A DNA stretch of 50,020 nucleotides, from assembly GCF_000955805.1 (NCBI RefSeq), contig NZ_JYOA01000001.1, forward strand, positions 134,678 to 184,697, given 5' to 3'. Position numbers and translations under genes: made by a program. Within the stretch, counting starts at the first letter, position 1; every line of letters begins with the position of its first letter. This DNA is from Pseudomonas sp. 21 (GTDB lineage Bacteria > Pseudomonadota > Gammaproteobacteria > Pseudomonadales > Pseudomonadaceae). This document shows, piece after piece, positions 1 to 11,982 of this stretch. The notes below the pieces were generated by a model. It was not told the DNA's origin and did no database searches. It was given only the letters and a program-made list of their open reading frames with translations.

Positions 1-65
1 TGCTCGCGAACCCGCTTGACGCTGGCGCCGTCGGATGGCTCGTTCGCGAGCAAGCTCGCTCCTAC
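1..65. repeat. REP pair (REPIN), GAGCTTGCTCGCGAA type
   Basis: The left edge carries the inner part of one REP, and an inverted copy ending in CTCGCTCCTAC closes it near position 65. The two face each other, the usual REPIN arrangement in Pseudomonas. The first element is cut by the window edge. Confidence 0.85.
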
Positions 66-203
66 AAAAAGCACCACTGTCGGATCTGGCAACCACACCC
101 AATCACTTGGCAGACAGGAGCAACGGCACAACGCCAGCCCTTACATAGCATCGGCAGAAGTCACATCCCCTCAATCGACAATAACGAAACGGATGCCTTC
201 ACC

Positions 204-1541
204 ATGACCCACGCCGCCGTGCTGCGCCCCACCCTGCTCGTCCTGCTCATCGCCGGGGCCAGTTCCGCCAGCGCCTACGAGCTGTACGCGACCGACGACA
301 CGCACCTGAACGCCGACCTCTCGGCGACCTTCGGGCTGTTCCACAGCCAGGAGCGCTACAACATGACCGGCACGCTGGATGAAGGCTCCTCCTCCTGGCA
401 GGAAGGCTTCATCAAGTACGGCCTGAGCGGCGACCAGAAGCTCGGCGGCGCGGGCACCGCCTACGGCGCCTTCAACCTGCTCAGCTCCGGCACCTGGGGC
501 GACGGCGACGCCGCGGGCTTCAGCGACGGTTCCGAGCGCACCACCAAGATCGAGGATGCCTACGCCGGCTGGCGCTCGGCGGGCCTGTTCCCGATGCTGG
601 GCGAAGACGGCATCGACCTGTCCTTCGGCCGCCAGAACATCGTGGTCGGCGACGGCTTCCTGATCGACGGCGATGCCCTGAACATGGGCAAGGGCCTGGC
701 CGATGGCGAATACAACCGTGGCGGTGGCTACTACCTGGCAGCGCGCCGTGACTTCGACGAGACCGCCGTGCTGCGCATCGGCGGCAAGGAAGGCTGGCGT
801 GGGGACCTGATGCGCCTCAAATCCGACAACCGCGCCCAGGCCAACTCCGACCTGTATGTCGCCACCCTCGAGCACGTCGCCCCGGAAGCCACCTTCGGCC
901 TGACCTACATCGACGTCACCGACGTCGACGAGCGCTACGCCTCGCCGATCCAGCTCGACCGCAAGGACATGAAGACCTACAGCCTGCGCGGCACCGGCAA
1001 CGCCGGCGTGGAAAACCTGTTCCTCTCCGGCGAATACGCCTGGCAGGACAAGGACAACGCCCAGTACAGCGACGACACCGCCAATGCCTGGTACCTGGAA
1101 GCCGGCTGGACCTTCTCCGACGTCAGCTGGAAGCCCTACGTCAGCTATCGCTTCAGCCGCTTCTCCGAAGGCTACGACACCCTCTTCTACGGTTTCAGCC
1201 GTGGCTTCGGCACCTGGTTCCAGGGCGAGGTGGCGGGCAACTACTCCGGGCCGTTCAACAACAACACCCGCGTACACAACGTCGGCGCCAAGGTCACCCC
1301 GCTGGAGAATCTCTCCATTGGCGCGCAGTACTTCGACTTCCACACCCTGGATACCGACCTGGGCAACACCGACGGCCGCGAACTGGACCTCTACGCCGAG
1401 TGGGCGATCAACGAGCACCTGGTGATCATCCCGCTGGTGGGCCTGTACCAGCCGAAGAAGAGCGCGGCCGAAGGCGGCACCCAGATCGGCAACGACAACA
1501 GCAACCTCTACAGCCAGCTGCTGTTCTCCACCACGTTCTGA
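204..1541 (+). CDS. Outer-membrane porin, alginate-export (AlgE-like) family
   Basis: This 445-residue protein has a signal peptide of about 24 residues (hydrophobic [14 protein letters not shown], cleavage before YELYA) and then a sequence typical of an outer-membrane beta-barrel: alternating aromatic and polar residues, many Gly/Asp turns, and a C-terminal FSTTF ending in Phe, the usual barrel-assembly signal. Segments such as [12 protein letters not shown] and [13 protein letters not shown] resemble the alginate-export domain family, whose members are often uncharacterised porins near transport or chemotaxis genes rather than true alginate exporters. No alginate genes are present here. The shine-dalgarno upstream of ATG 204 is weak. 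The gene lies 32 bp before a chemoreceptor on the same strand, so porin and receptor may respond to the same compound; that is inference. Confidence 0.7.
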   Translation: MTHAAVLRPTLLVLLIAGASSASAYELYATDDTHLNADLSATFGLFHSQERYNMTGTLDEGSSSWQEGFIKYGLSGDQKLGGAGTAYGAFNLLSSGTWGDGDAAGFSDGSERTTKIEDAYAGWRSAGLFPMLGEDGIDLSFGRQNIVVGDGFLIDGDALNMGKGLADGEYNRGGGYYLAARRDFDETAVLRIGGKEGWRGDLMRLKSDNRAQANSDLYVATLEHVAPEATFGLTYIDVTDVDERYASPIQLDRKDMKTYSLRGTGNAGVENLFLSGEYAWQDKDNAQYSDDTANAWYLEAGWTFSDVSWKPYVSYRFSRFSEGYDTLFYGFSRGFGTWFQGEVAGNYSGPFNNNTRVHNVGAKVTPLENLSIGAQYFDFHTLDTDLGNTDGRELDLYAEWAINEHLVIIPLVGLYQPKKSAAEGGTQIGNDNSNLYSQLLFSTTF

Positions 1542-1573
1542 TCGACAGCTTCAAAGCGCAAGGAAAACCCGCC

Positions 1574-3697
1574 ATGCCCAGCCTCCTGACTTCGATCCAG
1601 GGCCGCATCACCTGGCTGGCGGGTCTCTGCCTGATCCTGGTCGCCAGCGTCCTGATCGGCCTCTCGCTGTACCAGGCGCGGCAGGACAGCCACACCATCC
1701 AGCACGACAGCGGCGAACTCTTCGCCGTTGCCGCGCGGCACAACCTGGAAACCCAGGGCCAGGTGCAGGCCCTGCTGATCCGCGAACGCCTGCAGAACAA
1801 CCTGCTGCTCGGTGAAGGCCTGCTGCGCACCGTGCAGACCCTGCGAGCGCAACAGCACCAGGGCGTCCTCGACCCCGCCGCGCTGCGCACCGCCCTCAAT
1901 CATTCGATGGCCGACACCCTCGGCGCACACCCGGAACTGCTCGGCCTGTTCCTGGTGTTCCAGCCCGATGCGCTGGACGCCGCCGACCGCCAGTTCGCCG
2001 CCCGCGAAGACCTGGGCAGCAACGAGACCGGCCGCTTCGCCCTCTACCTGCTGCAGAACGGCGGGCAAACCCAGCGGGTGATCGGCACCGAGCAGGTCCT
2101 CGGCGACACCACGCCCGGCCCCAGCGGCCAGCCCTACAATGCCTTCTTCACCTGCTCCACCGGGCGCGCCCGCCCCTGCGTGCTCGATCCGTATTTCGAC
2201 GACGCCTCCGGCCAGCGCCGGCTGGTCACCAGCGTCACCCTGCCGCTACTGGAGAACGGCAAGGCGATCGCCGCGGTGGGCTTCGACATCGATCTGGCGG
2301 CGCTTCAGCAAAGCAGCGCAGAGGGCAGCCGCAGCCTGTTCGACGGCCAGGGCCGCATCCGCATCCTCAGCCCCAACGGCCTGGTTGCCAGCGACAGCGG
2401 CGATGCCTCCAAGCTGGGGCAGAAATTCGCAGACAAAACCGTGCTCGCCGAGATCGCCGCCGGGCGCTCGCCGTCCAAAGACGACGGCGAATCCATCAGC
2501 GTGCTGCACAGCCTGGCCCCGGTGCCGGACGCCGCGCCCTGGGGCATCCTGCTCAGCGTGCCGCGCGCGGTGATGCTCGCCCCGGCGGAACGCCTCAAGG
2601 GCACGCTGGATGAGCTGCGCTGGAAAAGCACCGCGCTGGAGACCGGCGTCGGCATCGCTGTCGGGTTGCTCGGCATGCTGCTGGTGGCGCTCACCGCGCT
2701 GGGCATCAGCCGGCCGATCCTGCGCCTGGCGCGCATGCTCGAAGACATCGCCGACGGCGAAGGCGACCTCACCCGCCGGCTCGATTACCCGCGCCGCGAC
2801 GAACTGGGCCGGCTGGCCACCGCCTTCAACCGCTTCCTCGACAAACTGCAACCGAGCATCGCCGCCGTGCAATCGGCGACCCGCGAAGCCCATGCCACCG
2901 CCGACCGCTCGGCGCAGATCGCCCGGCAGACCAGTGACGGCATGCAGCAGCAGTTCCGCGAGATCGACCAGGTCGCCACGGCGCTCCACGAGATGTCCGC
3001 CACCGCGCAGGATTCTGCCCGCAGCGCCGCTCGCGCCGCCGAAGCCGCGCGCACCGCGGAACAGGCCTGCGATGACGGCTTCCGCACCCTCGACGCGACC
3101 AACAGCGGCATCGACCTGCTGGCCAGCGGCATGCACCAGGCCATGGCCGAGCTGCAACAACTGGCGGCGAGCAACGAGCAGATCGGTTCGATCCTGGAAG
3201 TCATCTGCGGCATCGCCGCGCAGACCAACCTGTTGGCCCTCAACGCCGCCATCGAAGCGGCGCGCGCAGGCGATGCCGGGCGCGGTTTCGCCGTGGTCGC
3301 GGACGAAGTGCGCGGGCTGGCCCGGCGCACCCAGGAGTCCGTGGAGGAAATCCGCGAGGTGATCGAGAACCTGCAAGCCCGCGGCCACTCAGTGACCAGC
3401 GCGATGCAGGGCAGCTTCGCCCAGGCCCAGGGCAACGTCGATCAGGCGCGCCAGGCCATCGACGCGCTGCGGCGGATCGGCGAGGCGGTGAACCTGATCA
3501 GCGAGATGAACCTGCAGATCGCCAGCGCAGCAGAAGAACAGAGCAGCGTCGCCGAGGAGATCAACCGCAACATCGCCGGCATCCGCGACGTCACCCAGAC
3601 CATTTCCGACCACGCACAGCAGGCCGCCGGTGCCAGCCGTTCACTGAACGAACTGGCCAGCCGGCAGCAGGGATTGGTGGAGCAGTTCCGCGCCTGA
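1574..3697 (+). CDS. Methyl-accepting chemotaxis protein with dCache-type sensor
   Basis: A 707-residue chemoreceptor. The chosen start ([12 protein letters not shown]) has an AAGGA site just upstream; a longer frame reaching back into the porin gene is an overlap artefact. A transmembrane segment at about residues 12-33 is followed by a roughly 320-residue periplasmic region resembling a double-Cache sensor, a second membrane segment at about 356-378, a HAMP domain ([20 protein letters not shown]) and a cytoplasmic signalling region. The conserved hairpin tip is clear near residue 548 ([18 protein letters not shown]), followed by [15 protein letters not shown]. The periplasmic part contains a Cys pair ([11 protein letters not shown]). 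Length and layout resemble the TlpQ-type receptors of P. aeruginosa, but the ligand cannot be read from sequence. It ends one base from the convergent DUF2790 gene. Confidence 0.9.
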   Translation: MPSLLTSIQGRITWLAGLCLILVASVLIGLSLYQARQDSHTIQHDSGELFAVAARHNLETQGQVQALLIRERLQNNLLLGEGLLRTVQTLRAQQHQGVLDPAALRTALNHSMADTLGAHPELLGLFLVFQPDALDAADRQFAAREDLGSNETGRFALYLLQNGGQTQRVIGTEQVLGDTTPGPSGQPYNAFFTCSTGRARPCVLDPYFDDASGQRRLVTSVTLPLLENGKAIAAVGFDIDLAALQQSSAEGSRSLFDGQGRIRILSPNGLVASDSGDASKLGQKFADKTVLAEIAAGRSPSKDDGESISVLHSLAPVPDAAPWGILLSVPRAVMLAPAERLKGTLDELRWKSTALETGVGIAVGLLGMLLVALTALGISRPILRLARMLEDIADGEGDLTRRLDYPRRDELGRLATAFNRFLDKLQPSIAAVQSATREAHATADRSAQIARQTSDGMQQQFREIDQVATALHEMSATAQDSARSAARAAEAARTAEQACDDGFRTLDATNSGIDLLASGMHQAMAELQQLAASNEQIGSILEVICGIAAQTNLLALNAAIEAARAGDAGRGFAVVADEVRGLARRTQESVEEIREVIENLQARGHSVTSAMQGSFAQAQGNVDQARQAIDALRRIGEAVNLISEMNLQIASAAEEQSSVAEEINRNIAGIRDVTQTISDHAQQAAGASRSLNELASRQQGLVEQFRA

Positions 3698-3698
3698 C

Positions 3699-3941
3699 TC
3701 AGATGTCGCTGCAGCGCGGGGTCTGGCGCAGGTATTTGACGGTGTGCTGCTGGCCTTGCGAGTCCAGGTAGACCATGGTGGCCTGGCTGACTTCGCAGCG
3801 TTCGTTGGGTTGGGAAATGCTCAGCACCTTGGCCACGTCCAGCGGCATGCCGTAGTGGTAGACGGCCGCGTCGTCGGCGAAAGCGCTGAAGGACAACAGC
3901 AAGGCAGGAATGGCGAAGAGCGCGCAAAGAGTGGATTTCAT
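3699..3941 (-). CDS. DUF2790 family small secreted protein
   Basis: An 80-residue protein starting MKSTLCALFAIPALLLSFSAFA, a clear signal peptide cleaved near residue 22. The mature part (HYGMPLDVAKVLSI, CEVSQATMVYLDSQGQQHTVKYL) matches the Pseudomonas DUF2790 family, whose function is unknown; two Cys residues (CEVSQ and RCSDI) could form a disulfide. The upstream in-frame ATG at 3962 adds seven residues ahead of the signal peptide and is less likely. The gene is convergent with the chemoreceptor, with one base between stop codons. Several paralogues per genome are usual in this genus, often linked to metal or redox responses; nothing local shows regulation. Confidence 0.75.
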   Translation of the reverse strand: MKSTLCALFAIPALLLSFSAFADDAAVYHYGMPLDVAKVLSISQPNERCEVSQATMVYLDSQGQQHTVKYLRQTPRCSDI

Positions 3942-4202
3942 GGCAGGAACCTCAGGGATCACGCGGGTCGCGTCGATCGTGGCCCACTGCCATAAATCTA
4001 GCCGATGAGACCTTTCCTACACAGACCGACTTCGACAACGGATTTCTTCAGTTAGCGCAACAATATCGCCTTGCGGGCGCACCTTCTCCTGTGATTGTGA
4101 CGTCTCCCGTTGCCAGAATGGCAGCATTCGTTCCCATCGGCCGATTGCAGCCAGGGCGATACGCCGCAAGAATGAACGCCATCGATCGGATCGGGAGGCG
4201 CC

Positions 4203-5165
4203 ATGAAACGCGTGGCCATGCTGCTGTTCCCCGGCGTGCAGGCGCTGGACGTCTCCGGGCCGCTGGATGTGTTCGCCGAGGCCAATGCCTTCGTCCCTGC
4301 CGGCCAGGGCTACCAGGTGGTGACCCTCGCCGCGCCGCCCTTGCCGCTGCGCGCCTCCAACGGCCAGCTGCTCGGCGCCGACTTCGGCCTCGAACAGGGC
4401 CAGGGCGCTGCCGACATCCTGCTAGTGCCGGGCGGGCCGGCCTTGCCGGATGAGTGTCCTGCGCCCGAGTTGCTCGACTGGTTGCGCGCGGCCTGCGCCA
4501 TGGCGCCGCGTTACGGCTCGATCTGCACCGGCGCCTTCCTGCTTGGCCACGCCGGGCTGCTCGACGGCAAGCGCGTGACGACCCACTGGAGCGATGCGCG
4601 GCGGCTCACCGGGCTGTTCCCGCGGGCGTTGGTCGAACCCGATCGGATCCATGTGCGCGATGGCGCGCTGGTGACCTCGGCGGGCGTGACTGCCGGTATC
4701 GACCTGGCACTGGCGTTGGTCGCCGAGGACCACGGCGCAGCAGTGGCGCTATCCGTTGCGAAGCGCCTGCTGGTGGTAGCCCAGCGCCAGGGCGGGCAGT
4801 CGCAGTTCAGCCCCTTCCTGCAGGCGCCGGCCGATGCAGGCTCGCCGGTGGCGCGCATCCAGCGCTACGTGCAGGAAAACCTCGACCAGCCGCTGGGCGT
4901 GCCGCAACTGGCTGCGGAAGTGGCGATGAGCCCGCGCAGCTTCGCCCGCGTGTTCGTCCGCGAAGCAGGCGTGACGCCGGCCGAGTTCGTCCAGCGCGCG
5001 CGCATCGACGCGGCGCGCGGGCTGCTCGAGGGAGGCGATCTGGCGCTGAAAGTGATCGCCTGGCGCTGCGGCTTCGGCAGTGCCGCGCGCATGCGACGGG
5101 TGTTCGTACAGCGCCTGGGGGTGACGCCGACGCAGTATCGCGAGCAGTTCCGCCGCAACGGTTGA
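4203..5165 (+). CDS. GlxA-family transcriptional regulator (DJ-1/PfpI + AraC HTH)
   Basis: A 320-residue regulator. Residues 1-170 form a DJ-1/PfpI amidase-like domain (VAMLLFPGVQALDVSGP; LVPGG; nucleophile-elbow-like YGSICTGAFLLGHAG). Residues about 215-315 hold an AraC/XylS double helix-turn-helix (LAAEVAMSPRSFARVF and the second helix pair ending in RRVFVQRLGVTPTQYR). This family includes ArgR, CdhR and GbdR, which sense amino acids or methylamines, but the ligand of this one is unknown. No structural gene follows on the same strand, so its target probably lies elsewhere. The 261 bp upstream hold nothing else I can name. The stop codon is followed by a T run and then a REP cluster. Confidence 0.85.
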   Translation: MKRVAMLLFPGVQALDVSGPLDVFAEANAFVPAGQGYQVVTLAAPPLPLRASNGQLLGADFGLEQGQGAADILLVPGGPALPDECPAPELLDWLRAACAMAPRYGSICTGAFLLGHAGLLDGKRVTTHWSDARRLTGLFPRALVEPDRIHVRDGALVTSAGVTAGIDLALALVAEDHGAAVALSVAKRLLVVAQRQGGQSQFSPFLQAPADAGSPVARIQRYVQENLDQPLGVPQLAAEVAMSPRSFARVFVREAGVTPAEFVQRARIDAARGLLEGGDLALKVIAWRCGFGSAARMRRVFVQRLGVTPTQYREQFRRNG

Positions 5166-5175
5166 TCTGTTTTTT

Positions 5176-5357
5176 GTAGGAGCGAGCTTGTTCGCGAACC
5201 GCACTCTGCCGATGTTTCAGTGCCTGCGGTAATCCATCGCGGACGAAGTCCGCTCCTACGCCTGGGCGGGACGGGCCGGCTGCTGTAGGAGCGGATTCAT
5301 CCGCGATCGGGTCGGCGCCACACCGAGCCGCAGGTTCGCGAGCAAGCTCGCTCCTAC
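5176..5357. repeat. Cluster of four REP elements of mixed type
   Basis: Four REP units in about 180 bp: GAGCTTGTTCGCGAA at about 5176-5200 (+), TCGCGGACGAAGTCCGC at 5237-5259 (-), GCGGATTCATCCGCGA at 5284-5306 (+), and GTTCGCGAGCAAGCTC at 5334-5357 (-). Outer units are of the GAGCTTG type and inner units of the GGACTTCGTCC type, so a pair of one type appears nested inside a pair of another. Filling the gap between the glxA-type gene and bkdR, the cluster may act as a transcript-end structure. Confidence 0.85.
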
Positions 5358-5371
5358 ACAGCACTCGTCTC

Positions 5372-5833
5372 TCAGATCGGCGGGGCCGAGCGCAGCATCA
5401 CCGACTTCAACGCAAAGGCCGATTTGATCCCCGCCACGCCGGGAATCTGCGTCAGCGTGTTGGTGAGGAACAGTTGGTACGCCGACAAGTCCTTCACCAC
5501 CACCCGCAGCATGTAGTCGGCGTCGCCGGTCATCTGGAAGCAGCTCATCACCTGCGGCGCCTGGACGATGCGTTCTTCGAACCGGGCGAGGTAGTCGCCG
5601 GTCTGTTTTTCCAGGGACACCGAGACGAACACGCTCATGCCGCCGGACAGGCGTTCCTCGTCGAGCCGGGCGAAGTAACCCTGGATGTAGTGCTCCTCTT
5701 CCAGGCGGCGCACCCGGCGCAAGGTCGGGGTCAGCGACAGGCCGATGTTCTGCGCCAGATCGCGCCAGGACAGGCGGCCGTCGTCGGCCAGGGCGCGGAG
5801 GATTTTCAGGTCGGTGCGGTCGAGATCAGCCAT
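5372..5833 (-). CDS. bkdR: BkdR, Lrp/AsnC-type activator of the bkd operon
   Basis: A 153-residue Lrp/AsnC regulator: N-terminal helix-turn-helix (DRTDLKILRALADDGRLSW through SLTPTLRRVRRLEEE) and a C-terminal RAM effector domain (VSLEKQTGDYLARFEE, MTGDADYMLRVVV). In P. putida and P. aeruginosa BkdR is transcribed divergently from bkdA1 and activates the operon in response to branched-chain amino acids; the position here, 287 bp from and divergent to bkdA1, fits exactly. The ATG at 5833 starts the family's usual N-terminus. The REP cluster lies just beyond the stop codon. The call rests on family match plus synteny and is strong. Confidence 0.95.
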   Translation of the reverse strand: MADLDRTDLKILRALADDGRLSWRDLAQNIGLSLTPTLRRVRRLEEEHYIQGYFARLDEERLSGGMSVFVSVSLEKQTGDYLARFEERIVQAPQVMSCFQMTGDADYMLRVVVKDLSAYQLFLTNTLTQIPGVAGIKSAFALKSVMLRSAPPI

Positions 5834-5985
5834 TTTTGGTCTGCCCTTTAAACATGAGCTACTCAGTGCTGTTTTTATAGTGCAAACACACTAATCCGTA
5901 AGCTCTGAGCTAGTCAATTTGGAGCAAAAAACCAATCGGTCACACCTATACTGAAACCACAACTACAACAACCGAGGACCTCACC
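5834..5985. promoter_or_regulatory. bkdR-bkd divergent control region
   Basis: AT-rich stretches here (TTTAAACATG, TTTTTATAGTGCAAACACAC, GGAGCAAAAAACCAAT) stand out against the GC-rich surroundings and are the likely BkdR-binding region, known in P. putida to cover several sites. A possible -10 for the bkd transcript is TATACT at 5947-5952; no good -35 lies at the standard distance, as expected for an activator-dependent promoter. Positions of individual BkdR sites cannot be fixed by eye. Confidence 0.6.
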
Positions 5986-6087
5986 ATGAGTGATGTCACC
6001 ACCCGCTGCGCGACCCCGCGCGGCACCTGCACCGTAGCCCGACCCGGCCGGGTGCGCCCGCCAGGCATGGCTTCTTCCGTCTGCTGA
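5986..6087 (+). CDS. Candidate 33-codon leader peptide ahead of bkdA1
   Basis: A short ORF, too small for routine calling, begins at ATG 5986 with a well-spaced GAGG (5974-5977) and ends in TGA 33 bp before bkdA1. The peptide reads MSDVTTRCATPRGTC, continues TVARPGRVRPPGMASSVC, and has three Cys and five Arg. It contains no run of Leu, Ile or Val codons, so it is not an ilv-type attenuator. Its last third covers the self-complementary ACCCGGCCGGGT (6042-6053), which could fold in the mRNA. It may couple translation to bkdA1. Whether it is translated is not shown; conservation in other genomes would decide. Confidence 0.45.
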   Translation: MSDVTTRCATPRGTCTVARPGRVRPPGMASSVC

Positions 6088-8402
<2,315 letters not shown>

Positions 8403-9686
8403 ATGGGCACTCACGTCATCAAGATGCCGGACATCGGCGAAGGCATCGCCGAGGTCGAGCTGGTGGAGTGGCATGTCCAGGTCGGCGACGAGGTCCACGA
8501 GGACCAGCTGCTGGCGGAAGTCATGACCGACAAGGCCACCGTGGAAATCCCCTCGCCGGTGGCCGGCAAGATCCTCGCCCTGGGCGGCGTGCCCGGCCAG
8601 GTGATGGCCGTGGGCGGCGAACTGATCCGCCTGGAAGTCGAAGGCCACGGCAACCACAAGGAAGCCGCGCAGCCCAAGCCGCACGAAGAAACACCGGCCC
8701 AGCCGGCGGCCAAGCCTGAACCGGTCGCCGAGGCGCCCAGGCCGGCGCCCCGCGTCGAGAGCAAACCCGTCGCCCCGGCCGCGCGCCCTGCGCCCTCTCC
8801 GGCTCCGCGCCGCGCGCCGGGCGAGAAGCCGCTGGCTTCGCCGGCGGTGCGCCAGCGCGCCCGCGACCTGGGCGTGGAACTGCAGTTCGTCCAGGGCAGC
8901 GGCCCGGCCGGACGCATCCTCCGGGAAGACCTGGAGCACTTCCTCGAACATGGCGGCGCGACCATTGCCTCCGGCTACGCCGCGCGCCACGACGAGCACC
9001 AGATTCCGGTGATCGGCCTGCGCCGCAAGATCGCGCAGAAGATGGCCGAGGCCAAGCGGCGCATCCCGCACTTCAGCTACGTCGAGGAAATCGACGTCAC
9101 CGACCTGGAAGCCCTGCGCGTCCACCTCAACGCCAAGCACAGCGCGGCGCGCGGCAAGCTGACCCTGCTGCCCTTCATCGCCCGCGCCATGGTCGTCGCC
9201 CTGCGCGACTTCCCGCAGCTCAATGCGCGCTATGACGACGATGCCGACGTGATCACCCGCTACGGCGCGGTGCACCTGGGTGTCGCCACCCAGAGTGACA
9301 ACGGCCTGATGGTGCCGGTGCTGCGCAACGCCGAATCCCGCGACCTGTGGGGCAACTCCGCGGAAGTCGCGCGCCTCGCCGAAGCCGCTCGCCACGGCAA
9401 GGCCAGCCGCGAGGAACTGTCCGGCTCGACCATCACCCTGAGCAGCCTCGGCGCGCTCGGCGGGATCGTCAGCACGCCGGTGATCAACTACCCGGAAGTG
9501 GCCATCGTCGGCGTCAACCGCATGGTCGAGCGGCCGATGGTGATCAACGGGCAGATCATCGTGCGCAAGATGATGAACCTGTCCTCGTCCTTCGATCACC
9601 GGGTGGTCGACGGCATGGACGCGGCCGCCTTCATCCAGGCCGTGCGCGCCCTGCTCGAACATCCCGCCACCCTGTTCATCGACTGA
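8403..9686 (+). CDS. bkdB: Branched-chain 2-oxo acid dehydrogenase E2 (lipoamide acyltransferase)
   Basis: The 427-residue E2 core of the complex. Residues 1-77 form one lipoyl domain with the lipoylated lysine in [10 protein letters not shown] (Lys44). An Ala/Pro-rich linker follows (about 80-138), then a peripheral-subunit-binding domain ([16 protein letters not shown] to [14 protein letters not shown]) and the catalytic acyltransferase domain, with the active-site motif [14 protein letters not shown] near the C-terminus (His399). One lipoyl domain and one binding domain match the Pseudomonas protein. It transfers the branched acyl group from E1 to CoA. ATG 8403 abuts the bkdA2 stop. Confidence 0.97.
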   Translation: MGTHVIKMPDIGEGIAEVELVEWHVQVGDEVHEDQLLAEVMTDKATVEIPSPVAGKILALGGVPGQVMAVGGELIRLEVEGHGNHKEAAQPKPHEETPAQPAAKPEPVAEAPRPAPRVESKPVAPAARPAPSPAPRRAPGEKPLASPAVRQRARDLGVELQFVQGSGPAGRILREDLEHFLEHGGATIASGYAARHDEHQIPVIGLRRKIAQKMAEAKRRIPHFSYVEEIDVTDLEALRVHLNAKHSAARGKLTLLPFIARAMVVALRDFPQLNARYDDDADVITRYGAVHLGVATQSDNGLMVPVLRNAESRDLWGNSAEVARLAEAARHGKASREELSGSTITLSSLGALGGIVSTPVINYPEVAIVGVNRMVERPMVINGQIIVRKMMNLSSSFDHRVVDGMDAAAFIQAVRALLEHPATLFID

Positions 9687-9703
9687 TGAGTGGAGCCAGA
9701 GAC

Positions 9704-11110
9704 GTGAAACAGAACCAGACTCTCGAAACCACCCTGCTGGTGATCGGTGGCGGCCCCGGCGGCTACGTCGCAGCGATCCGCGCCGGCCAGCTGGGCATCC
9801 GCACCGTGCTGGTGGAAGGCGCCTCGCTGGGCGGCACCTGCCTGAACATCGGCTGCATCCCTTCCAAGGCGCTGATCCACGCCGCCGAGGAATACCTCAA
9901 GGCCCGCGAATTCGCCGGCAAGTCGCCGCTGGGCATCAGCGTGCAGGCGCCGAGCATCGACATCCAGCGCACCGTGGAATGGAAGGACGGCATCGTCGAC
10001 CGCCTGACCACCGGCGTCGCCGCGCTGCTGAAGAAGCACGGCGTCACCGTGGTCAATGGCTGGGCCAGGATCGTCGACGGCAAGACCGTGGAAGTCGACC
10101 TCAGCGAAGGCGGCACCCAGCACATCCACACCGAACACCTGCTGCTGGCGGCCGGTTCGAAATCCGTCGAGCTGCCCTTCCTGCCGGTGGGCGGCAACGT
10201 CATTTCCTCCACCGAAGCCCTGGCGCCCAAGGCGTTGCCCAAGCGCCTGGCAGTGGTTGGCGGCGGCTATATCGGCCTGGAACTGGGCACCGCCTACCGC
10301 AAGCTGGGCGTCGAGGTCACGGTGGTGGAAGCGCAGCCGCGCATCCTGCCGACCTACGACGAGGAACTGACCAAGCCGGTGGCCAATGCCCTGCGCAAGC
10401 TCGGCATCGAGCTGTACCTGGGCCACAGCGTGATGGGCCTGGAGCCGGACGGCAAAGGCCTGCGCGTACAGGACGGTGCCGGTTCGCAGCGGGTGATCGA
10501 GACCGACCAGGTGCTGGTCGCCGTCGGCCGCCACCCCAACACCGCCGGCTGGAACCTCGACACTCTGCGCCTGGACATGAACGGCCGCGCCGTGCGCATC
10601 GACGAGCAATGCCGCACCTCCATGCGCGACGTCTGGGCCATCGGCGACATCGCCGGCGAGCCCATGCTGGCCCACCGCGCCATGGCCCAGGGCGAGATAG
10701 TCGCCGAGATCATCGCCGGCAAGCGCCGCGCCTTCACCCCCACGGCGATCCCGGCGGTGTGCTTCACCGATCCGGAAGTGGTGGTGGTCGGCCTGTCGCC
10801 CGAGCAGGCCCAGGCCGCTGGCTACGAGGTGCTGACGGCAAGCTTCCCGTTCGCCGCCAATGGCCGCGCCATGACCCTGGAGTCCAGCGATGGCTTCGTC
10901 CGCGTGGTGGCGCGCAAGGACAATCACCTGATCCTCGGCTGGCAAGCCGTCGGCAAGGCGGTCTCGGAGCTGTCCACGGCCTTCGTGCAGTCCCTGGAAA
11001 TGGCCGCCTGCCTGGAAGATATCGCCGGCACCATCCACGCCCATCCGACCCTCGGCGAAGCGGTGCAGGAAGCTGCGTTGCGCGCGCTGGGGCATGCACT
11101 GCACATCTGA
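9704..11110 (+). CDS. lpdV: Dihydrolipoamide dehydrogenase of the bkd complex (E3, LPD-Val)
   Basis: A FAD-dependent E3 that reoxidises the dihydrolipoyl group of BkdB with NAD. The FAD-binding [17 protein letters not shown] is near the N-terminus, the redox-active disulfide is GGTCLNIGC (Cys46/Cys51), a second Rossmann motif is [12 protein letters not shown], and the His-Glu pair is in [13 protein letters not shown] chose GTG 9704 because GGAG lies eight bases upstream and the N-terminus ([17 protein letters not shown]) then matches known LpdV lengths (468 residues). The ATG at 9686, overlapping the bkdB stop, is an in-frame alternative adding six residues but has no ribosome-binding site. 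A strong terminator follows. Confidence 0.95.
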   Translation: MKQNQTLETTLLVIGGGPGGYVAAIRAGQLGIRTVLVEGASLGGTCLNIGCIPSKALIHAAEEYLKAREFAGKSPLGISVQAPSIDIQRTVEWKDGIVDRLTTGVAALLKKHGVTVVNGWARIVDGKTVEVDLSEGGTQHIHTEHLLLAAGSKSVELPFLPVGGNVISSTEALAPKALPKRLAVVGGGYIGLELGTAYRKLGVEVTVVEAQPRILPTYDEELTKPVANALRKLGIELYLGHSVMGLEPDGKGLRVQDGAGSQRVIETDQVLVAVGRHPNTAGWNLDTLRLDMNGRAVRIDEQCRTSMRDVWAIGDIAGEPMLAHRAMAQGEIVAEIIAGKRRAFTPTAIPAVCFTDPEVVVVGLSPEQAQAAGYEVLTASFPFAANGRAMTLESSDGFVRVVARKDNHLILGWQAVGKAVSELSTAFVQSLEMAACLEDIAGTIHAHPTLGEAVQEAALRALGHALHI

Positions 11111-11130
11111 ATCCAGCGTCACCCTCCCCT

Positions 11131-11157
11131 GACCCGCCACCTGGCGGGTCTTTTTTT
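11131..11157 (+). terminator. Rho-independent terminator of the bkd operon
   Basis: GACCCGCC and GGCGGGTC form an 8-bp stem around a short loop and are followed by seven T. It lies 20 bp after the lpdV stop. Confidence 0.9.
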
Positions 11158-11181
11158 GCCGGTCGCTATCGTGCAGCGCAG

Positions 11182-11312
11182 ATCGCGGGCATGGCCCGCT
11201 CCTACAGATCCGAGGTGGTGTAGGAGCGGGCCATGCCCGCGAACGGCGGACAACGTCCGCCCCCGGAACCTGGTGTCACGACGAACCGTTCGCGGACGCA
11301 GTCCGCTCCTAC
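11182..11312. repeat. REP cluster, GGGCCATGCCC pair plus one GGACGCAGTCC unit
   Basis: TCGCGGGCATGGCCCGC at about 11182-11205 (-) and its inverted copy at 11219-11242 (+) form a close pair. A third unit, CGCGGACGCAGTCCGC at about 11289-11312 (-), is of a different core type. The rest of the lpdV-aroQ gap (426 bp in all) holds the terminator before this cluster and the aroQ promoter after it. Confidence 0.85.
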
Positions 11313-11454
11313 CCATGGTCGATCACCGAACGGAATGTGGTTTTTCCGGGGCCTGCGGATAGGGCCGTAAATCCCAGGCAATCATCGATGTTGCCCGCAC
11401 GTTAACCGCTCAAAACTTGTTGTTCGCGACAAATTCCGTTGATCCGTGCATGCA

Positions 11455-11483
11455 TTGACCAAATTAACCATTTGGTACATTTT
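11455..11483 (+). promoter_or_regulatory. aroQ promoter with overlapping operator palindrome
   Basis: TTGACC (11455-11460) and CATTTT (11478-11483) sit 17 bp apart as a plausible -35/-10 pair. Within the spacer, ACCAAAT and ATTTGGT (11458-11476) form a 7-bp inverted repeat with a 5-base centre. Read on the minus strand, the core TACCAAATGGTTAATTT differs at only three of 17 positions from the site ahead of quiC (TACTAACTGGTTAGTTT). An operator between -35 and -10 suggests repression, most simply by the TetR protein encoded nearby. Confidence 0.65.
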
Positions 11484-11536
11484 GCTCCTGCAGGCCTTTC
11501 CATCACGGCCATACAAGAACAACGGAGCCCCTTCTC

Positions 11537-11977
11537 ATGCCTCACACCCTGCTCGTGCTCAACGGGCCGAACCTCAACCTGCTCGGTACCCGTGAGCCGG
11601 CCACCTACGGCCACGAAACCCTCGACGACATCGCCGCGCTCTGCCAGCGCACCGGTGCCGAGAACGGCCTGGAAATCGAATTCCGCCAGACCAACCACGA
11701 AGGCCAGTTGATCGACTGGATCCACCAGGCGCGCGGCCGCTGCGCCGGCATCCTGATCAACCCCGCCGCCTGGACGCACACCTCGGTGGCCATCCGCGAC
11801 GCGCTCGCCGCCGTCGAGCTGCCGGTGATCGAAGTGCACCTGTCCAACGTGCACAAGCGGGAAGAATTCCGGCACCACTCGTTCGTCTCCGCCATCGCCG
11901 TGGGCGTGATTGCCGGGCTGGGCAGCGACGGTTACCGCGCCGGGATCCAGTACTTTGCCAAGCGGCTGCAGGAGTGA
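11537..11977 (+). CDS. aroQ: Type II 3-dehydroquinate dehydratase
   Basis: A 146-residue type II dehydroquinase converting 3-dehydroquinate to 3-dehydroshikimate. Signature segments are [17 protein letters not shown] (active-site Arg and Tyr), the Asn/His region [17 protein letters not shown], and [17 protein letters not shown]. Because it sits with a quinate/shikimate dehydrogenase and quiC, its role here is most likely catabolic; the biosynthetic AroQ is normally beside accB/accC. GGAG upstream supports ATG 11537. The downstream dehydrogenase starts six bases after the stop, so the two form an operon, led by the operator-containing promoter at 11455. Confidence 0.95.
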   Translation: MPHTLLVLNGPNLNLLGTREPATYGHETLDDIAALCQRTGAENGLEIEFRQTNHEGQLIDWIHQARGRCAGILINPAAWTHTSVAIRDALAAVELPVIEVHLSNVHKREEFRHHSFVSAIAVGVIAGLGSDGYRAGIQYFAKRLQE

Positions 11978-11982
11978 GCCCG

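Noticed and set aside
16-207. A 63-codon ORF before the porin
   Set aside because: It runs through a REP element and lacks a ribosome-binding site; the peptide is low complexity.
171-1418. A 415-codon minus-strand ORF opposite the porin
   Set aside because: Antisense shadow; no start signal and no family resemblance.
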